Shown here: positions 18,214-27,638 of the stretch, one piece after another
How the letters are laid out: every line of letters starts with the position of its first letter
Position numbering within the stretch: position 1 is the stretch's first letter
Source: Atribacter laminatus
GTDB lineage: Bacteria > Atribacterota > Atribacteria > Atribacterales > Atribacteraceae
Direction: 5' to 3'
DNA: 64,000 bases
NCBI RefSeq assembly: GCF_015775515.1
Contig: NZ_CP065383.1
Coordinates: 124,001-188,000 of the forward strand
Translations under genes and position numbers: made by a program
Notes under the pieces: generated by a model
What the model was told of the DNA's origin: nothing
Database searches by the model: none
Seen by the model: only the letters and a program-made list of their open reading frames with translations

Positions 18214-19127
18214 AGGATTTTCTCTAAAAGCCCCTTTCTTGCAAAATGTAAATTGAGTGGATAATCTATCATTTCTAATCCCTTTCGGATTTGATTTTTT
18301 TGACCTTTCCAGCCAAAACCATCGGTTATCCAAATAAAATAAAAACCATTTTCAAGTAATTCATTCTGCCGGTTAATATATGAGTCAACAATTTCTTGAG
18401 GTTTTGAACCCGTTCCGGAAAAGAAGTTAACTTCAATATTGACAATTTTATTCTTATCCCCGACTAGAATGAAATCGGCTTTTCGATTAAGAAGTGAAGT
18501 TGAAATCTCAAGATCATAATGATCTTTAAGATATCTGAAATATTTTTGATTTTCAATCTGAAAGGGTAAGTTTCTTCGTTTTACTATTTCCTGGATAATA
18601 GGACCCACAACAAGTTCCATTGCTTCTCCGCTTCGATTCTTACGAGCATGGGTATCTAAGCCCACCTCTACTCCGGTCACATAATCTTGAATATTTTGAC
18701 AACTCATGTTTTGAAAATAGTCTTTGAGTCCAGTTCTTTCAAAAAATGTTATCAACTCTTCTATCTCTTGGTTTGATAGCGATCGTTTTTTAAAATTATG
18801 CACAACTGTATCAGAATCAGCATCGGTAAAATCTTTAATGACTTTTATCTTTATATCACGTATAGCAAGCAGTAATGGAATAACAGGGAGTACTTCCGGA
18901 TAATCAGTTACCACTTTACGAAGAGTCAAATTAAAATTAGGACAATGAACGAGGGAATTTAAAAGATTTAATTCAATTCTATATTTTTCTACATTTTGTT
19001 TGATCTTTTCCCAGTTAACAAAAAATTTATATCCTCGGTTAGTATCAACAAGAGTATCATGAAAATAATCCACTAAATCATCGAAGGATTTATTGCTGAA
19101 GAAACTCTGATAGAGAGATAAATTCAT
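18186..19127 (-). CDS. Type II restriction endonuclease, DpnII/MboI family
   Basis: 313 residues. The order Dam-type methylase, this gene, second methylase is that of the DpnII operon, and the N-terminal YFHDTLVDTNRGYKFFVNWEKI and the central GVEVGLDTHARKNRSGEAME followed by LPFQIENQKYF match that family as I know it. The catalytic part is probably the RKADFILVGDKNKIVNIEVNFF segment (PD-(D/E)xK-like, D...ExN). Expected to cut unmethylated GATC. Start ATG overlaps the Dam-type gene by four bases. Confidence 0.88.
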   Translation of the reverse strand: MNLSLYQSFFSNKSFDDLVDYFHDTLVDTNRGYKFFVNWEKIKQNVEKYRIELNLLNSLVHCPNFNLTLRKVVTDYPEVLPVIPLLLAIRDIKIKVIKDFTDADSDTVVHNFKKRSLSNQEIEELITFFERTGLKDYFQNMSCQNIQDYVTGVEVGLDTHARKNRSGEAMELVVGPIIQEIVKRRNLPFQIENQKYFRYLKDHYDLEISTSLLNRKADFILVGDKNKIVNIEVNFFSGTGSKPQEIVDSYINRQNELLENGFYFIWITDGFGWKGQKNQIRKGLEMIDYPLNLHFARKGLLEKILCQILQVSN

Positions 19128-20068
19128 CCTACTTTTTCTCCATAGTTGCGAATAATCAATTCATTGATTTCTCCACGTCGATTTGCATTACAGTTAATAA
19201 ATCTCTTTGCAGGAACTCTTTCTATAAAATATCCTTTATAAAGTTCATCAAAAAAAATATCTTCTGGTTTTTCGTTTTTTGGATCGGAATTACTTTGGAT
19301 AAGGAATGCACCACGCTTATCCATTTCTCGAAAATACTGAGCTAGTCGCTTCTGATCGTTTTCAGAAAAACCTTCTTTAGAATAGGATGTAAAACTGGAA
19401 GTTGAATTAATTGGTCGATAAGGAGGATCAAGGTACACTAAGGTTCCATTTTGAATAAATTGAGTAGAAAGGAAAAAGTCTCCACAAATAATTTCTGTAT
19501 CTTGAAGAGCATAACTTGCTTCATTTATGGTTTTTTTATCACATATCGCTGGATTTTTGTAACGACCAAAAGGCACATTAAAGTCACCTTTCTTATTCAA
19601 ACGGAAAAGGCCATTATAACAGGTTTTATTAAGGAAGATCAGCCAGGATGCTCTTTCTATCCAATTCTGATTGAAGTGAATATAGTCTAAGGATTTTCTC
19701 TGAGTATTATATTGGTTCCGAATTTGATAGAAATATTTACTCCTATTTTCCTCAGAAAGCTTGAGATAGTCATTTTGTAATTGTTCAAGCCTTTTGATAA
19801 GTAACAAAGGTTCTTTTTGAACAACTCGATAGCCTAAGATAAGTTCGGGATTAGAATCGATTAGATACGACTCGTTGATATGAAAGTGTTTCTTGAGAAA
19901 GAAAAACACTGCTCCACTTCCAATAAAAGGCTCAACATATCTATCGATCTGGAGACTTAAGAGTATGTGTATTGGGAGGCGTGTAACTATAGCATTTAAA
20001 AGTTGAGTCTTCCCTCCTGCCCATTTTAAAAAGGGCTTGGATTGTATTCTTCCCTCAATAACTTTCAT
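19124..20068 (-). CDS. Dam-family N6-adenine DNA methyltransferase (GATC)
   Basis: 314 residues, alpha class. PFLKWAGGKTQLL (SAM contact, residue 12), VEPFIGSGAVFFFLKK (motif I), and catalytic VYLDPPYRPINSTSSF (DPPY, about residue 215) are intact, with NKTCYNGLFRLNKKGDFNVPFG in the target-recognition region as in Dam, DpnM and MboA. First gene of the restriction operon; it should methylate GATC and protect the host. Confidence 0.93.
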   Translation of the reverse strand: MKVIEGRIQSKPFLKWAGGKTQLLNAIVTRLPIHILLSLQIDRYVEPFIGSGAVFFFLKKHFHINESYLIDSNPELILGYRVVQKEPLLLIKRLEQLQNDYLKLSEENRSKYFYQIRNQYNTQRKSLDYIHFNQNWIERASWLIFLNKTCYNGLFRLNKKGDFNVPFGRYKNPAICDKKTINEASYALQDTEIICGDFFLSTQFIQNGTLVYLDPPYRPINSTSSFTSYSKEGFSENDQKRLAQYFREMDKRGAFLIQSNSDPKNEKPEDIFFDELYKGYFIERVPAKRFINCNANRRGEINELIIRNYGEKVG

Positions 20069-20292
20069 GTTTTATTCACCGAGGTTATTTATCCTCTTTT
20101 ATTTTAAATCATTTATTATGAGTAAAACTTATTTATCAATGTTTTTTAAATTGCGGTTAGAAAAATAGGGTTATGGCAACTCTCTTTCAGAAAACTTATT
20201 ACAACTATTTAAATTATACCTGTAAATTTTTCTGGAACAACCCATTTACGAACATTTACAACATAACAGTTAAGTCCAAATAATCACAGGGC

Positions 20293-20668
20293 GGGGTCTA
20301 TTATACAATTTAAAGAGGATAACGAGACATCCTCCGATAAAATGTAAGATGTTTTAAACAAAATTGTGGCTGTTGGGGTTGGTTATCCAGGGAACTGGGT
20401 TCACTTGACTCTAAAATTCCAACTTCGTTTTTTTATTGTTTCAGTCAATAATATAGGAACGAGGTACATGTCATGATACACAACCTCCTCCCCCTCATAC
20501 CTCATAAAGAAAAAGAATCCGTTGCCGTTCCACTCTCACAGATCTGACAATATCCTAACCAAGAATGAGCATGAGGTTATTCTATTTTTATAAAACAGTA
20601 GAACCGAGATCATCTTCCTCAAGCCACGTCTATTATTTTTTATACAATTCAGGAATCAAGATCCAGCC
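20293..20668. repeat. Element A, uninterrupted copy (about 376 bp, non-autonomous)
   Basis: Begins GGGGTCTATTATACAATTT and ends with a minus-oriented B repeat (20646-20668). Internal landmarks: GGATAACGAG, GGTTATCCAGG followed by ACTGGGTTCA, TTTTTTTATTG and ATAAAGAAAAAGAATC. Both ends start with GGGGTC when read inwards on the full-length copies (here the right end has drifted). Another copy at 34474-36383 is split by an IS4-family element; shortened copies are at 25086, 29226 and 38563. No coding capacity seen. The rest of the gap 20069-20292 shows nothing beyond the leader of the restriction operon. Confidence 0.75.
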
Positions 20669-20686
20669 TTCAGATTCTCACTTGTT

Positions 20687-21181
20687 TTATCTATATGGCT
20701 CTAATATAAATCGAGCTCTCTCTAATCTCAAAATCTCAAATGGATTAATACACTTAATGCCTAGACCGATGCAGGCATTGGGAATCTTAATCTTCTTGTA
20801 TGAAGTTGATGCAATCTCATGGGTAACTATAGTATGCTTGTGGGCCAATGCATAAGCTACTAAATAATAATCAGCAACCTGGAAAAAGGTATTTACAGCG
20901 GTAGGCTCATAATTTTGACTGGTAGCCCAATCGCTGACTTTGCTGAGAACAGATAACATAGCGTTATCTGGCTTGAGGAAGAAATCTGGACTGCATTTCG
21001 CTACCCAATCTGTAAGTTCATCGTCACCTGCTTTGATTTCATCACTAACTCTTTCGATACTAAAAACTTTTCTTGAAACATTGTTAAACGTAAGCCAGTC
21101 CCAAAAAGCTGGACAGAAATCGAGACCATAGTGAAGGTTTTTTGCCTGTATGAAAACATTGGCATCAAGTAAATATGCCAT
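20687..21181 (-). CDS. DUF4411 PIN-like toxin
   Basis: 164 residues. MAYLLDANVFIQAKNLHYG carries the first acidic residue of a PIN-type active site; DFCPAFWDWL, RVSDEIKAGDDELTDW and a late ADYYLVAYALAHKHTIVTHE supply the further acidic residues. DUF4411 proteins form toxin-antitoxin pairs with XRE-ImmA/IrrE proteins, and exactly such a gene lies upstream with a one-base overlap (TAATG). A ribonuclease toxin is the expected activity. A B repeat begins 18 bases past its stop. Confidence 0.85.
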   Translation of the reverse strand: MAYLLDANVFIQAKNLHYGLDFCPAFWDWLTFNNVSRKVFSIERVSDEIKAGDDELTDWVAKCSPDFFLKPDNAMLSVLSKVSDWATSQNYEPTAVNTFFQVADYYLVAYALAHKHTIVTHEIASTSYKKIKIPNACIGLGIKCINPFEILRLERARFILEPYR

Positions 21182-22323
21182 TATAGTACTCCTAAAAAGT
21201 GTCCGAGTTCATGAAAGGTTGATATCTTCGATAAACCCAGCATACGGAAGGCGTCACGATAAAGTGTTTGTCCTTCAAGAGTATTTGCGATAAGGGCACG
21301 GGCAAAACGTTTTCCTACCCTTGCTACTTGGGTTCGATAAAAATCACCACCACTTGTTTTTGGAATCCCTTGAAATTTTTTCAATTCCTCATTATATGTT
21401 TTCTTAAATTGTTCCCAGGTTAAACCACCAATATCATAGATTCGGCGTAAGATAACCAGAGTACTCACCTTATAAATTCGAGCCAGACGGTTCGTTTCTG
21501 TTGTTAAATCAGCATCTTTTTGGTATTCAATTTTTAGCGATTCAAATGGCACTAAAAACTCAGCAGCAACTTGGTTACACCAAACTTCGATTTCATGTGA
21601 AGGAGATGAGGCTAAGCTTACATCTGACAATGCACTTTCACCAAGCCAAAGATGTGCAAGCTCATGTGCCAGGGTAAACATCTGTGCTGACTTGCTATCC
21701 GCGCTGTTGATGAATATCAGAGGTGCAAGGTTGTCCACTAGTGCAAAACCTCGAAATTCTTGGGGATCTAGCTTTCTCCTTGTATTACTTCCAACGATAC
21801 CGCTCATCATAACCAGCACACCAAGATTTTCAGCCTTTTCGCTGAAATAGTGAAGGGCTTCAGTCCAACTTGTCATTTGTCGGCGCTCCTCAACATCAAA
21901 CCTAAGCATCTGTCTCATGTTAGCTGCAGTAATCTCAATATTACTTATAAGATTTGATGATGCTACGAACTTACAACCCCTCTCGCCAACAGAACGCGCA
22001 TAATCTCGATACCATTCTTGACGTTGCTGGCAGATATATATGACATCGAGTAAATCAGGGCTGGGGTGGGTTTTGCGTTCTTGATACATGGTACGAAAAT
22101 CGGGAATTGGAATCCGCTCTACAGGAGTTTTGGCTAGGAAGAAAAACCCAATCGGGGTACGAGTAGCTTTGGCATAATCCTCCAATTGTTTGAGCGTTGG
22201 ACTCAACTCTCCCTTTTCCCAAAGATCGAGTTTTGGAAATAATTTTTTCAAACTTTCTAGGCTCCGACCGGTTCGTTCGCGTGCCCAGAGCAGTATTTCG
22301 GGCTTAACCGTTACGCGGTTCAT
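21181..22323 (-). CDS. XRE-HTH / ImmA-IrrE metallopeptidase antitoxin
   Basis: 380 residues. N-terminal XRE-type helix-turn-helix (WARERTGRSLESLKKLFPKLDLWEKGELSPTLKQLE has to be read in parts; about residues 10-45), then an ImmA/IrrE (COG2856) domain with the zinc motif HELAHLWLGESA near residue 220 and EVWCNQVAAEFLVP downstream. It pairs with the DUF4411 toxin in known type II systems and probably represses the operon. ATG preceded by TTGGAGG at five bases. Confidence 0.88.
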   Translation of the reverse strand: MNRVTVKPEILLWARERTGRSLESLKKLFPKLDLWEKGELSPTLKQLEDYAKATRTPIGFFFLAKTPVERIPIPDFRTMYQERKTHPSPDLLDVIYICQQRQEWYRDYARSVGERGCKFVASSNLISNIEITAANMRQMLRFDVEERRQMTSWTEALHYFSEKAENLGVLVMMSGIVGSNTRRKLDPQEFRGFALVDNLAPLIFINSADSKSAQMFTLAHELAHLWLGESALSDVSLASSPSHEIEVWCNQVAAEFLVPFESLKIEYQKDADLTTETNRLARIYKVSTLVILRRIYDIGGLTWEQFKKTYNEELKKFQGIPKTSGGDFYRTQVARVGKRFARALIANTLEGQTLYRDAFRMLGLSKISTFHELGHFLGVL

Positions 22324-22540
22324 GGATCCTCCAACTTGACATTGCCTTTTCTACTAACGATGTAAAACATTATTTCAATTTTAATTAGTTTTTCGATCCT
22401 CGCTATCTTTTAGATAAGATAAGAAATATTATTTCTTGCTACTCTATGGCAAAATTTCAGATCTAGATCGTAATTCTATTATATCTTAATAACCAAACAA
22501 TGACAGATATAAATCACCCTAAAATCTCATTACCAATCCA

Positions 22541-22597
22541 GCTGGATTGGTTATCCAGAAAACTGGGTTCACTCTGGCTCTTGAATTGCCACCCTTA
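22541..22597 (+). repeat. Fragment of element A
   Basis: GGTTATCCAG followed by AAAACTGGGTTCACTC and TTGAATTGCCACCC matches the internal part of element A (compare 20379 and 29331). Only this fragment is recognisable in the gap 22324-22625. Confidence 0.6.
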
Positions 22598-22625
22598 TAT
22601 TTAGCTCCATTTTTCTGGATATATT

Positions 22626-22790
22626 TTATGAAAATAAAAAAAAGAGAATCCCACCTAAAAAAAGAGCAGGATAAATTCCAAAAATACTTAACGGGATTAA
22701 CCAATCATAATCGGGTTTTGAAACTCCAACTGCAAACATGATGAATGGGATAGCCAGGATAAAATGAATAATATAATCAACTATTCCCAT
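22626..22790 (-). CDS. Small two-helix membrane protein
   Basis: 54 residues from ATG 22790, with AAGGAGG six bases upstream, one of the best ribosome sites in the window. The product starts MGIVDYIIHFILAIPFIMF, has a short polar turn VSKPDYDWL, then a second hydrophobic helix PLSIFGIYPALFLGGILFF and ends FLFS. Two membrane segments with a Lys-Pro-Asp-Tyr-Asp turn. No family recognised. Its position in the defence island, between a toxin-antitoxin pair and an unknown gene, raises the possibility of a membrane effector or a holin-like toxin, but that is speculation. Confidence 0.65.
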   Translation of the reverse strand: MGIVDYIIHFILAIPFIMFAVGVSKPDYDWLIPLSIFGIYPALFLGGILFFLFS

Positions 22791-22945
22791 TTTTAACCTC
22801 CTTGATAAATATATCGATCCTTAATTTCTTTTTTTATTCTTCATGTAGAGTTACAAATTAAAGGGGTTAGGTCTTGGTTTTATGTTCACTCATTTCCCAA
22901 CCCCTTATCATTTTAATGTGAATATAACTCAACTGCTGCTATGAT

Positions 22946-23575
22946 TTATCTTCCATAAGTCCAAAGAATCATATCAATTTTTCTCGGTGTCCACGTTTCA
23001 GTTTTAAAAGTGCTATTTAATTCACTTGCTTTAAGACGCATAATTTTAATGAGAATTAACCCATCTTTCAAATTTAAAGATCCTGGATTCATCTTTTGAA
23101 CTATTGAACATTGTGGTAGGTCATCTATACCACAAAGAGCTTTTACGACAAATTGGTCTACAGTACCAAAATATTTTGGAAAAAGAAGGGATAATAATCC
23201 AGATGCACCAGCTATTCCCAAACCTTTAATTTCACTTGTAATTCTGAGCCCTTCTTCAATATTATTTAAATTAAATGAAAACAAATTCTTCTTAATGTTT
23301 TCTAAAGACTTCATACCATTTATTTTATATTGCTTAAAAAATTTAGTTGTTGAAGCATATCGATTTGGAGCTGTGTATTTCCATTTGAAATATTTGTTTA
23401 AAAGAAAATTGTAAAATTCATCAGTGTTCATGTTTTTCACAACATCAGGATTTAATTCATCGAGTTCTTTTTCTAAATTTATATTGGTAGGTTTAACGAA
23501 TTTCCAGTAATTATCTAATGCTTGCATCCATTCGTCTTGTGATTGACATTCCCATAGCTTATCAACTTTTAACAT
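22946..23575 (-). CDS. Unknown protein with a helix-hairpin-helix-like segment
   Basis: 209 residues, not confidently assigned. The segment TSEIKGLGIAGASGLLSLLF followed by PKYFGTVDQFVVKALCGI (about residues 108-150) resembles the helix-hairpin-helix and Pro-x-x-F-x-x-x-D region of base-excision glycosylase-like proteins, and the end TPRKIDMILWTYGR is a common terminal motif in such hypothetical families. No catalytic Lys-Asp pair can be assigned safely. Sits in the defence island between a small membrane protein and DUF4145; ATG preceded by AAAGGAGGACAAAGG. Confidence 0.65.
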   Translation of the reverse strand: MLKVDKLWECQSQDEWMQALDNYWKFVKPTNINLEKELDELNPDVVKNMNTDEFYNFLLNKYFKWKYTAPNRYASTTKFFKQYKINGMKSLENIKKNLFSFNLNNIEEGLRITSEIKGLGIAGASGLLSLLFPKYFGTVDQFVVKALCGIDDLPQCSIVQKMNPGSLNLKDGLILIKIMRLKASELNSTFKTETWTPRKIDMILWTYGR

Positions 23576-23635
23576 CCTTTGTCCTCCTTTTCTTGGGTCA
23601 TGAACTTAGGCACTTATTCCTTATAGAATAGTTAA

Positions 23636-24073
23636 TTAAATTTCTGTGAACCATTGTATTGAAACTACTTTTAGCGATAAAATTCCCTTAAGAAGGATAT
23701 CTAAAGCCCGGAAGGAATCTGTGGCTTCCTGTCTTCCTGGCAGTATTTCAGAATGAGCGCTTAGGTTTCCATTCATGTATATAGTTAACATAGCATCCCT
23801 CTCTTTATGTTTTAGAAAACGACCGCACCCATTTATAAGCTCCATTAAACTTTTGTTGGAATTAATATAGTTTCTTCCGGTCAATTTTTTATCCACCTCT
23901 TTTAATGCTACTTCCAGAACAACCCGACACATGATGCAACAAGAATTATAAAGATCACTATGGTAACTAACATAAACTTCTCTATAACGTTTTTTTAACC
24001 AATTCGGTAAATTAACAAATCCAAAAATTTCTTTGTTTTCTCTTTTTGTTTTTACTGCATACATCGGATTCAT
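23636..24073 (-). CDS. DUF4145-type protein
   Basis: 145 residues. FGFVNLPNWLKKRYREVYVSY then SCCIMCRVVLEVALKEVDKKL and LKHKERDAMLTIYMNGNLSAH follow the pattern of DUF4145: a helical domain with an R..LE.. motif and a NxxAH near the end. DUF4145 proteins are often found next to or fused to restriction systems. Function unknown. The start could be 24073 or 24064; the AAGGGG ribosome site fits the second slightly better. Confidence 0.7.
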   Translation of the reverse strand: MNPMYAVKTKRENKEIFGFVNLPNWLKKRYREVYVSYHSDLYNSCCIMCRVVLEVALKEVDKKLTGRNYINSNKSLMELINGCGRFLKHKERDAMLTIYMNGNLSAHSEILPGRQEATDSFRALDILLKGILSLKVVSIQWFTEI

Positions 24074-24141
24074 ATCCCCTTTCTTGGTTGAACTTGAAAA
24101 AATGGATATTACCTCACGATAATGCTTATTTAACCTCCTTT

Positions 24142-24678
24142 CTATTTTTTTTGTTTTCTTTTTGTTTTAGTTTGCTTTGGTTGTTCTTTTTTCGATTTTG
24201 TTGGTTTTTCACTAGACATTATTCCAAAGGTTTCCATTAACTTTTTCTTTCCCTCTTTTTGCCTTCTCTCGTGCTCAGACCAACCTTGTTTTACTAGTTC
24301 TTTTCCTTTTTCAAACCAGGTTGGATCATCAGCCCACATTGTTTTTAATATCTGTAGTCCAGTTTCTCCTTTCAAAGAGAAATATTCAGGATCTTCCTGT
24401 CGAATGACCATGATCATTATTTCTGCTTTTTCGAGAGCACTACCAGGAAGAATTTGTAGATAATGGTTTAAAGCTCTTTCTACATATCTGTTAAGACCGG
24501 TTTCTACTAACATACTTAGTTCATAAGCTTCATTTTCCAGTTCATTCATATTTTGCATCTTTTCTTTCAATGCTGTAACAATGATAGAGCCCATACCCTC
24601 CCCATCACCCAATGTTTCCATAGCTTTATTAAATACTTCTTCGTCCTCATCACGTATGTAAATAGTCTTTTTTCCCAT
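24142..24678 (-). CDS. Ribbon-helix-helix-like protein with a basic tail
   Basis: 178 residues. The N-terminus MGKKTIYIRDEDEEVFNKAM followed by GMGSIIVTALKEKM fits a short beta strand plus two helices (MetJ/Arc or AbrB-like DNA binder used by copy-number and transfer regulators). The middle is acidic-helical; the last 25 residues are very basic (TKSKKEQPKQTKTKRKQKK). ATG follows AAAGGAG. Autoregulation is likely since palindromes overlap its strong promoter. A decayed second copy of the promoter and first codons lies just upstream at 24778-24837. Confidence 0.65.
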   Translation of the reverse strand: MGKKTIYIRDEDEEVFNKAMETLGDGEGMGSIIVTALKEKMQNMNELENEAYELSMLVETGLNRYVERALNHYLQILPGSALEKAEIMIMVIRQEDPEYFSLKGETGLQILKTMWADDPTWFEKGKELVKQGWSEHERRQKEGKKKLMETFGIMSSEKPTKSKKEQPKQTKTKRKQKK

Positions 24679-24697
24679 GGTTGTCTCCTTTCTATTA

Positions 24698-24740
24698 GCC
24701 GTATATGGCTATTATATCATTTTTATACGTATACTGTCAA
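24698..24740 (-). promoter_or_regulatory. Strong promoter with palindromic operators
   Basis: Minus strand TTGACA (24735-24740), 18-base spacer, TATAAT (24711-24716). The spacer contains the palindrome TATACGTATA (24724-24733) and the leader contains GCCGTATATGGC (24698-24709, arms GCC/GGC). Drives the ribbon-helix-helix-like gene. Confidence 0.75.
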
Positions 24741-24777
24741 GTAGCTTTATATTTTATTTTTATTCAATCTCGCAAGA

Positions 24778-24837
24778 TCAAACCTTGATTCTTGTTTTGC
24801 CATCATCATCGAGGATGTAAATAGGTTTTTTTCCAAT
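24778..24837 (-). pseudogene. Remnant of a second ribbon-helix-helix gene, cut at a B repeat
   Basis: Reading from 24837 the frame gives (I)GKKPIYILDDDGKTRIKV and stop, against MGKKTIYIRDEDEEVF of the intact gene. The start codon is ATT instead of ATG. Its ribosome site (AAGGAGATAACC) and a TTGACA-N17-TAGAAA promoter about 75 bases upstream are also copies of those of the intact gene. Similarity stops where a B-like repeat begins (24776-24799). Confidence 0.65.
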
Positions 24838-25736
24838 GGTTATCTCCTTGAGTATGTATATGTATATGTGTACTTTTCTACCATTTTTCTAATGTATTGT
24901 CAAGTAGCGGTATAAAAAAATATAAAAACTTTTTTTGTCTTTAAAAATTATAAGAAGCAATGGTGAGGTACTGAATAATTAGGCAAGAATATGCGGGGAT
25001 TAGGCCTTGATTCTTGAATTTCGGAGTATTGGGATTCTGGGAAAAGATGGAAAGATGAGATTCTCACGTCATTCGAGAGTATGCTGGGGTCTATTATACA
25101 ATTTAAAGAGGATAACGAGGCATTCCCGGATAAAAAGGACGATGTTTCAGAGTAGTCAGAGGGGGTCAGGTCTTGATTCTTGAATTTTCTGGGGAATTGG
25201 AACATTAGGGAAAGATAAAAGATGAGATCCTCATGCAGGAAAGCACCACATAGAATGACGGATTAAAGGCACGCTCCCCTAACCACCCTCAATGGGGGAA
25301 TAGACTGAACATTTCCTCTCCTTAGGAGGGGTGGCGCTTCGCAACGGGGATGATGCCTTTCGTTTTTTCCTGATTTTTTTTAGAAAATAATATAGAAAAA
25401 GAGGAGATCCTCATGCCCCCCCCCTCGACGTCTTCCTCTATTGATATATGGGAGTCTGGACGTGAGTTTAGAATTTTAGTTTTTTTCTCACTTCTTTTTG
25501 ATAATCATATAGTTATGTTGAAACATAAGGGATGGAGATTTCGTCTCAATAGCATGGACTAAGAAAAGAATAATTGATAAATAATTGGAGATGAAGAAAA
25601 AGCAATAGCAATGACAAGAACAGCTGGAATGGTTTTAAGCAACTCGACTTAATACCTGGATGTATTCACCGAATCCCTAATCCTACCCAATCAATGATTT
25701 TATATGACTTTTTTAACTTCAAAGATTATTAATCAA
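24838..25736. other. Gene-free stretch with A and B repeats
   Basis: No gene seen. B repeats at 24995-25022 and 25162-25188 (plus orientation), a left-end piece of element A at 25086-25160, H-like arms near 25050-25075 and 25206-25240, and GGGG-rich REP-like sequence at 25260-25370. The rest to 25736 is AT-rich with nothing recognisable. Confidence 0.6.
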
Positions 25737-26874
25737 TTAACATTGAATCGGATAATCGCCACACTCTTTTAAGGCATTCGAAATTGCTCCAAAAGCCATT
25801 TCCCATCTTTCCATGGGATAGCTCTCGGTGCAGCCAATCATGAAGTTATCGCCAGGAGCAACGCTTTTAAGCATTTCTATGGTATATTCCTTTATTTCCT
25901 TGGCATCGGCAGTAGCTAGTAACGTACCAGGAAAATTAATCCAAATTATCTTTATCTTTCCACATTTTCATGGCGTCAGTAACCGATAGATCACCCATTG
26001 GGGGAGGAGTAAATGCCTCAATGATGTCAATTTTTGTTTCCTTTATCAGGTGAACAAGATTTTGTAAATTGCCATCCATATGCACTGCATAAACTTTTCC
26101 CTTTTTGTGCAGAATCTCAGCCATTTCATTATAAAAAGGAATATAAAATTCTTGAAATAAATCAGGAGGAGTAAGCATGCTGGTGAGATTTTCAGCAGAC
26201 CAAAAGAGTTGGGCTGGCGCCTCAGCTGCTAATCGGTATTTCCTTCTTAAATTTTCATACAACACTTCGTAGAGTCTTCGAAATTTCTTTGGATTGCTAT
26301 CATATTCAAGATAGCACCTTTCAATTCCCATCAGTTGGTACAGGAGGGTTTGAAAGGGAGATTGACCCAGGTTAGCCATTATAAAGCCATCTGAACCGAT
26401 TAATTTCTCGGTTTTTATAAATTCTTCAAAGTTCGGACTAAATTGCATATTTTTATAAATAAATTCCAAAATCTCATAATCAGATTCAGACTGAAATGGA
26501 AAACCAGTTACCCATGAAAGCATTTCTTGGTCAATCTCGCTCCCAAACTTCTGAATGAGATCACCAGGAGTAGGAAGACTGTTTATAAAAAGTTCATGCT
26601 TTGTCGAGACCTCTCCACGAGGTGTACTAAACTTTCTGATTATTACATTTCTTCCATTGTCACTTCCAAGAAGATAGTGACTCTCCTCAGTCACTTTGAC
26701 CTCCGGCATTGTCACTTTACAAATCGGAAAGTGCTGGTAAATCAAGGTTAATTCCTCGTTCCTGAATCTCCGTTCAGTTTCACCCCAGGGTGGATAGGAT
26801 GCATACATTGTCCAGGGTATTTTATCAATTTTTTTATGATGAATAACAGCAGCAATTCTTTCCTTCTTATTCAT
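25737..26874 (-). pseudogene. URO-D superfamily (methyltransferase-like) gene, frameshifted
   Basis: The main frame (26874 to 25936) gives 312 residues starting MNKKERIAAVIHHKKIDKIPW, with MDGNLQNLVHLIKETKIDIIEAFTPPP near its end, a PF01208 (uroporphyrinogen decarboxylase/corrinoid methyltransferase) pattern. It stops at DAMKMWKDKDNLD. In the next frame the coding continues WINFPGTLLATADAKEIKEY to GDYPIQC and stop at 25737, which is the normal C-terminal domain of this family. One inserted or lost base near 25945-25955 explains it. Such proteins in anaerobes are usually methyl-transfer enzymes rather than haem enzymes. AAGGAGAAATAT precedes the ATG. Confidence 0.8.
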
Positions 26875-26921
26875 ATATTTCTCCTTAATTTATATAAAAT
26901 AACAATCCTAGGGATCAAGTC

Positions 26922-27137
26922 TTGATTCTTGAATTTTCCTCCTCTCCACAAAAGAAGGTAATGCCTAATAACCTCATTATTCCCAGATCAATATTTTAAT
27001 TTTGGAAAGATAGGGATTTTTTTAATTGAGGAAGATCTAATTTGATTATAGGGAGATGAGATTCATGCCTGTACCCTTCACCCTGGTATTCTTGAAAAAA
27101 TAGAGAATGAGAAATGAATGAAAAGCCGAGTTTCTCG
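26922..27137 (+). repeat. 216-bp direct repeat, copy 1
   Basis: Matches 37262-37477 over its full 216 bases without gaps and with three substitutions. It starts inside a B repeat (26911-26937), so B forms its left end. It contains no convincing ORF. The rest of the gap to 27638 holds another B repeat (27148-27172) and AT-rich leader of the SirB1-TPR gene. Confidence 0.9.
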
Positions 27138-27638
27138 AGAGTATGCTGGGGTCAGGTCTTGATTCTTAAATTATTTATGTTTAGTGAATTGATGAAATGG
27201 AGAAATATTGGTATCTTTGATCAGCAAATCTTTTAAAGGTTAGTTTTTATAATTGGTTTTTCCCATTGAAGATTGGCAGCTTTCCATCCCTCCTAATTTG
27301 TGGCAAATACTCCCCTCTTTCGGTTAGCCAAATTTAATAGGTTTGTTATAAGTTTCTACACTGTTATTTTAACAAATTAATATTTATTACAATTTCTTAA
27401 ATATTTGAAATAAAAATACGCTATAAATTATAATATCGGTAAGGTGGGTTGATAAATTAATAAAAAATTGGTTGAATTCCTAAAAGACGTATCAAGGAAT
27501 TCATCTTAATGGATTCTCAAATCCGTATTTATGAATTTGTTTTTTTTAATAATTTTTTCATCAACTGAATCTGAAGTTAAAGTTATTGGAAATGTCGATA
27601 ATTGATAGATAAATACCTTTAAAAGGTGGAAAAATAAG

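Noticed and set aside
22519-22741. Two overlapping 61-64 codon ORFs on opposite strands
   Set aside because: Both overlap the small membrane protein or an element A fragment and have no ribosome site; the frame at 22626-22790 has a far better one.
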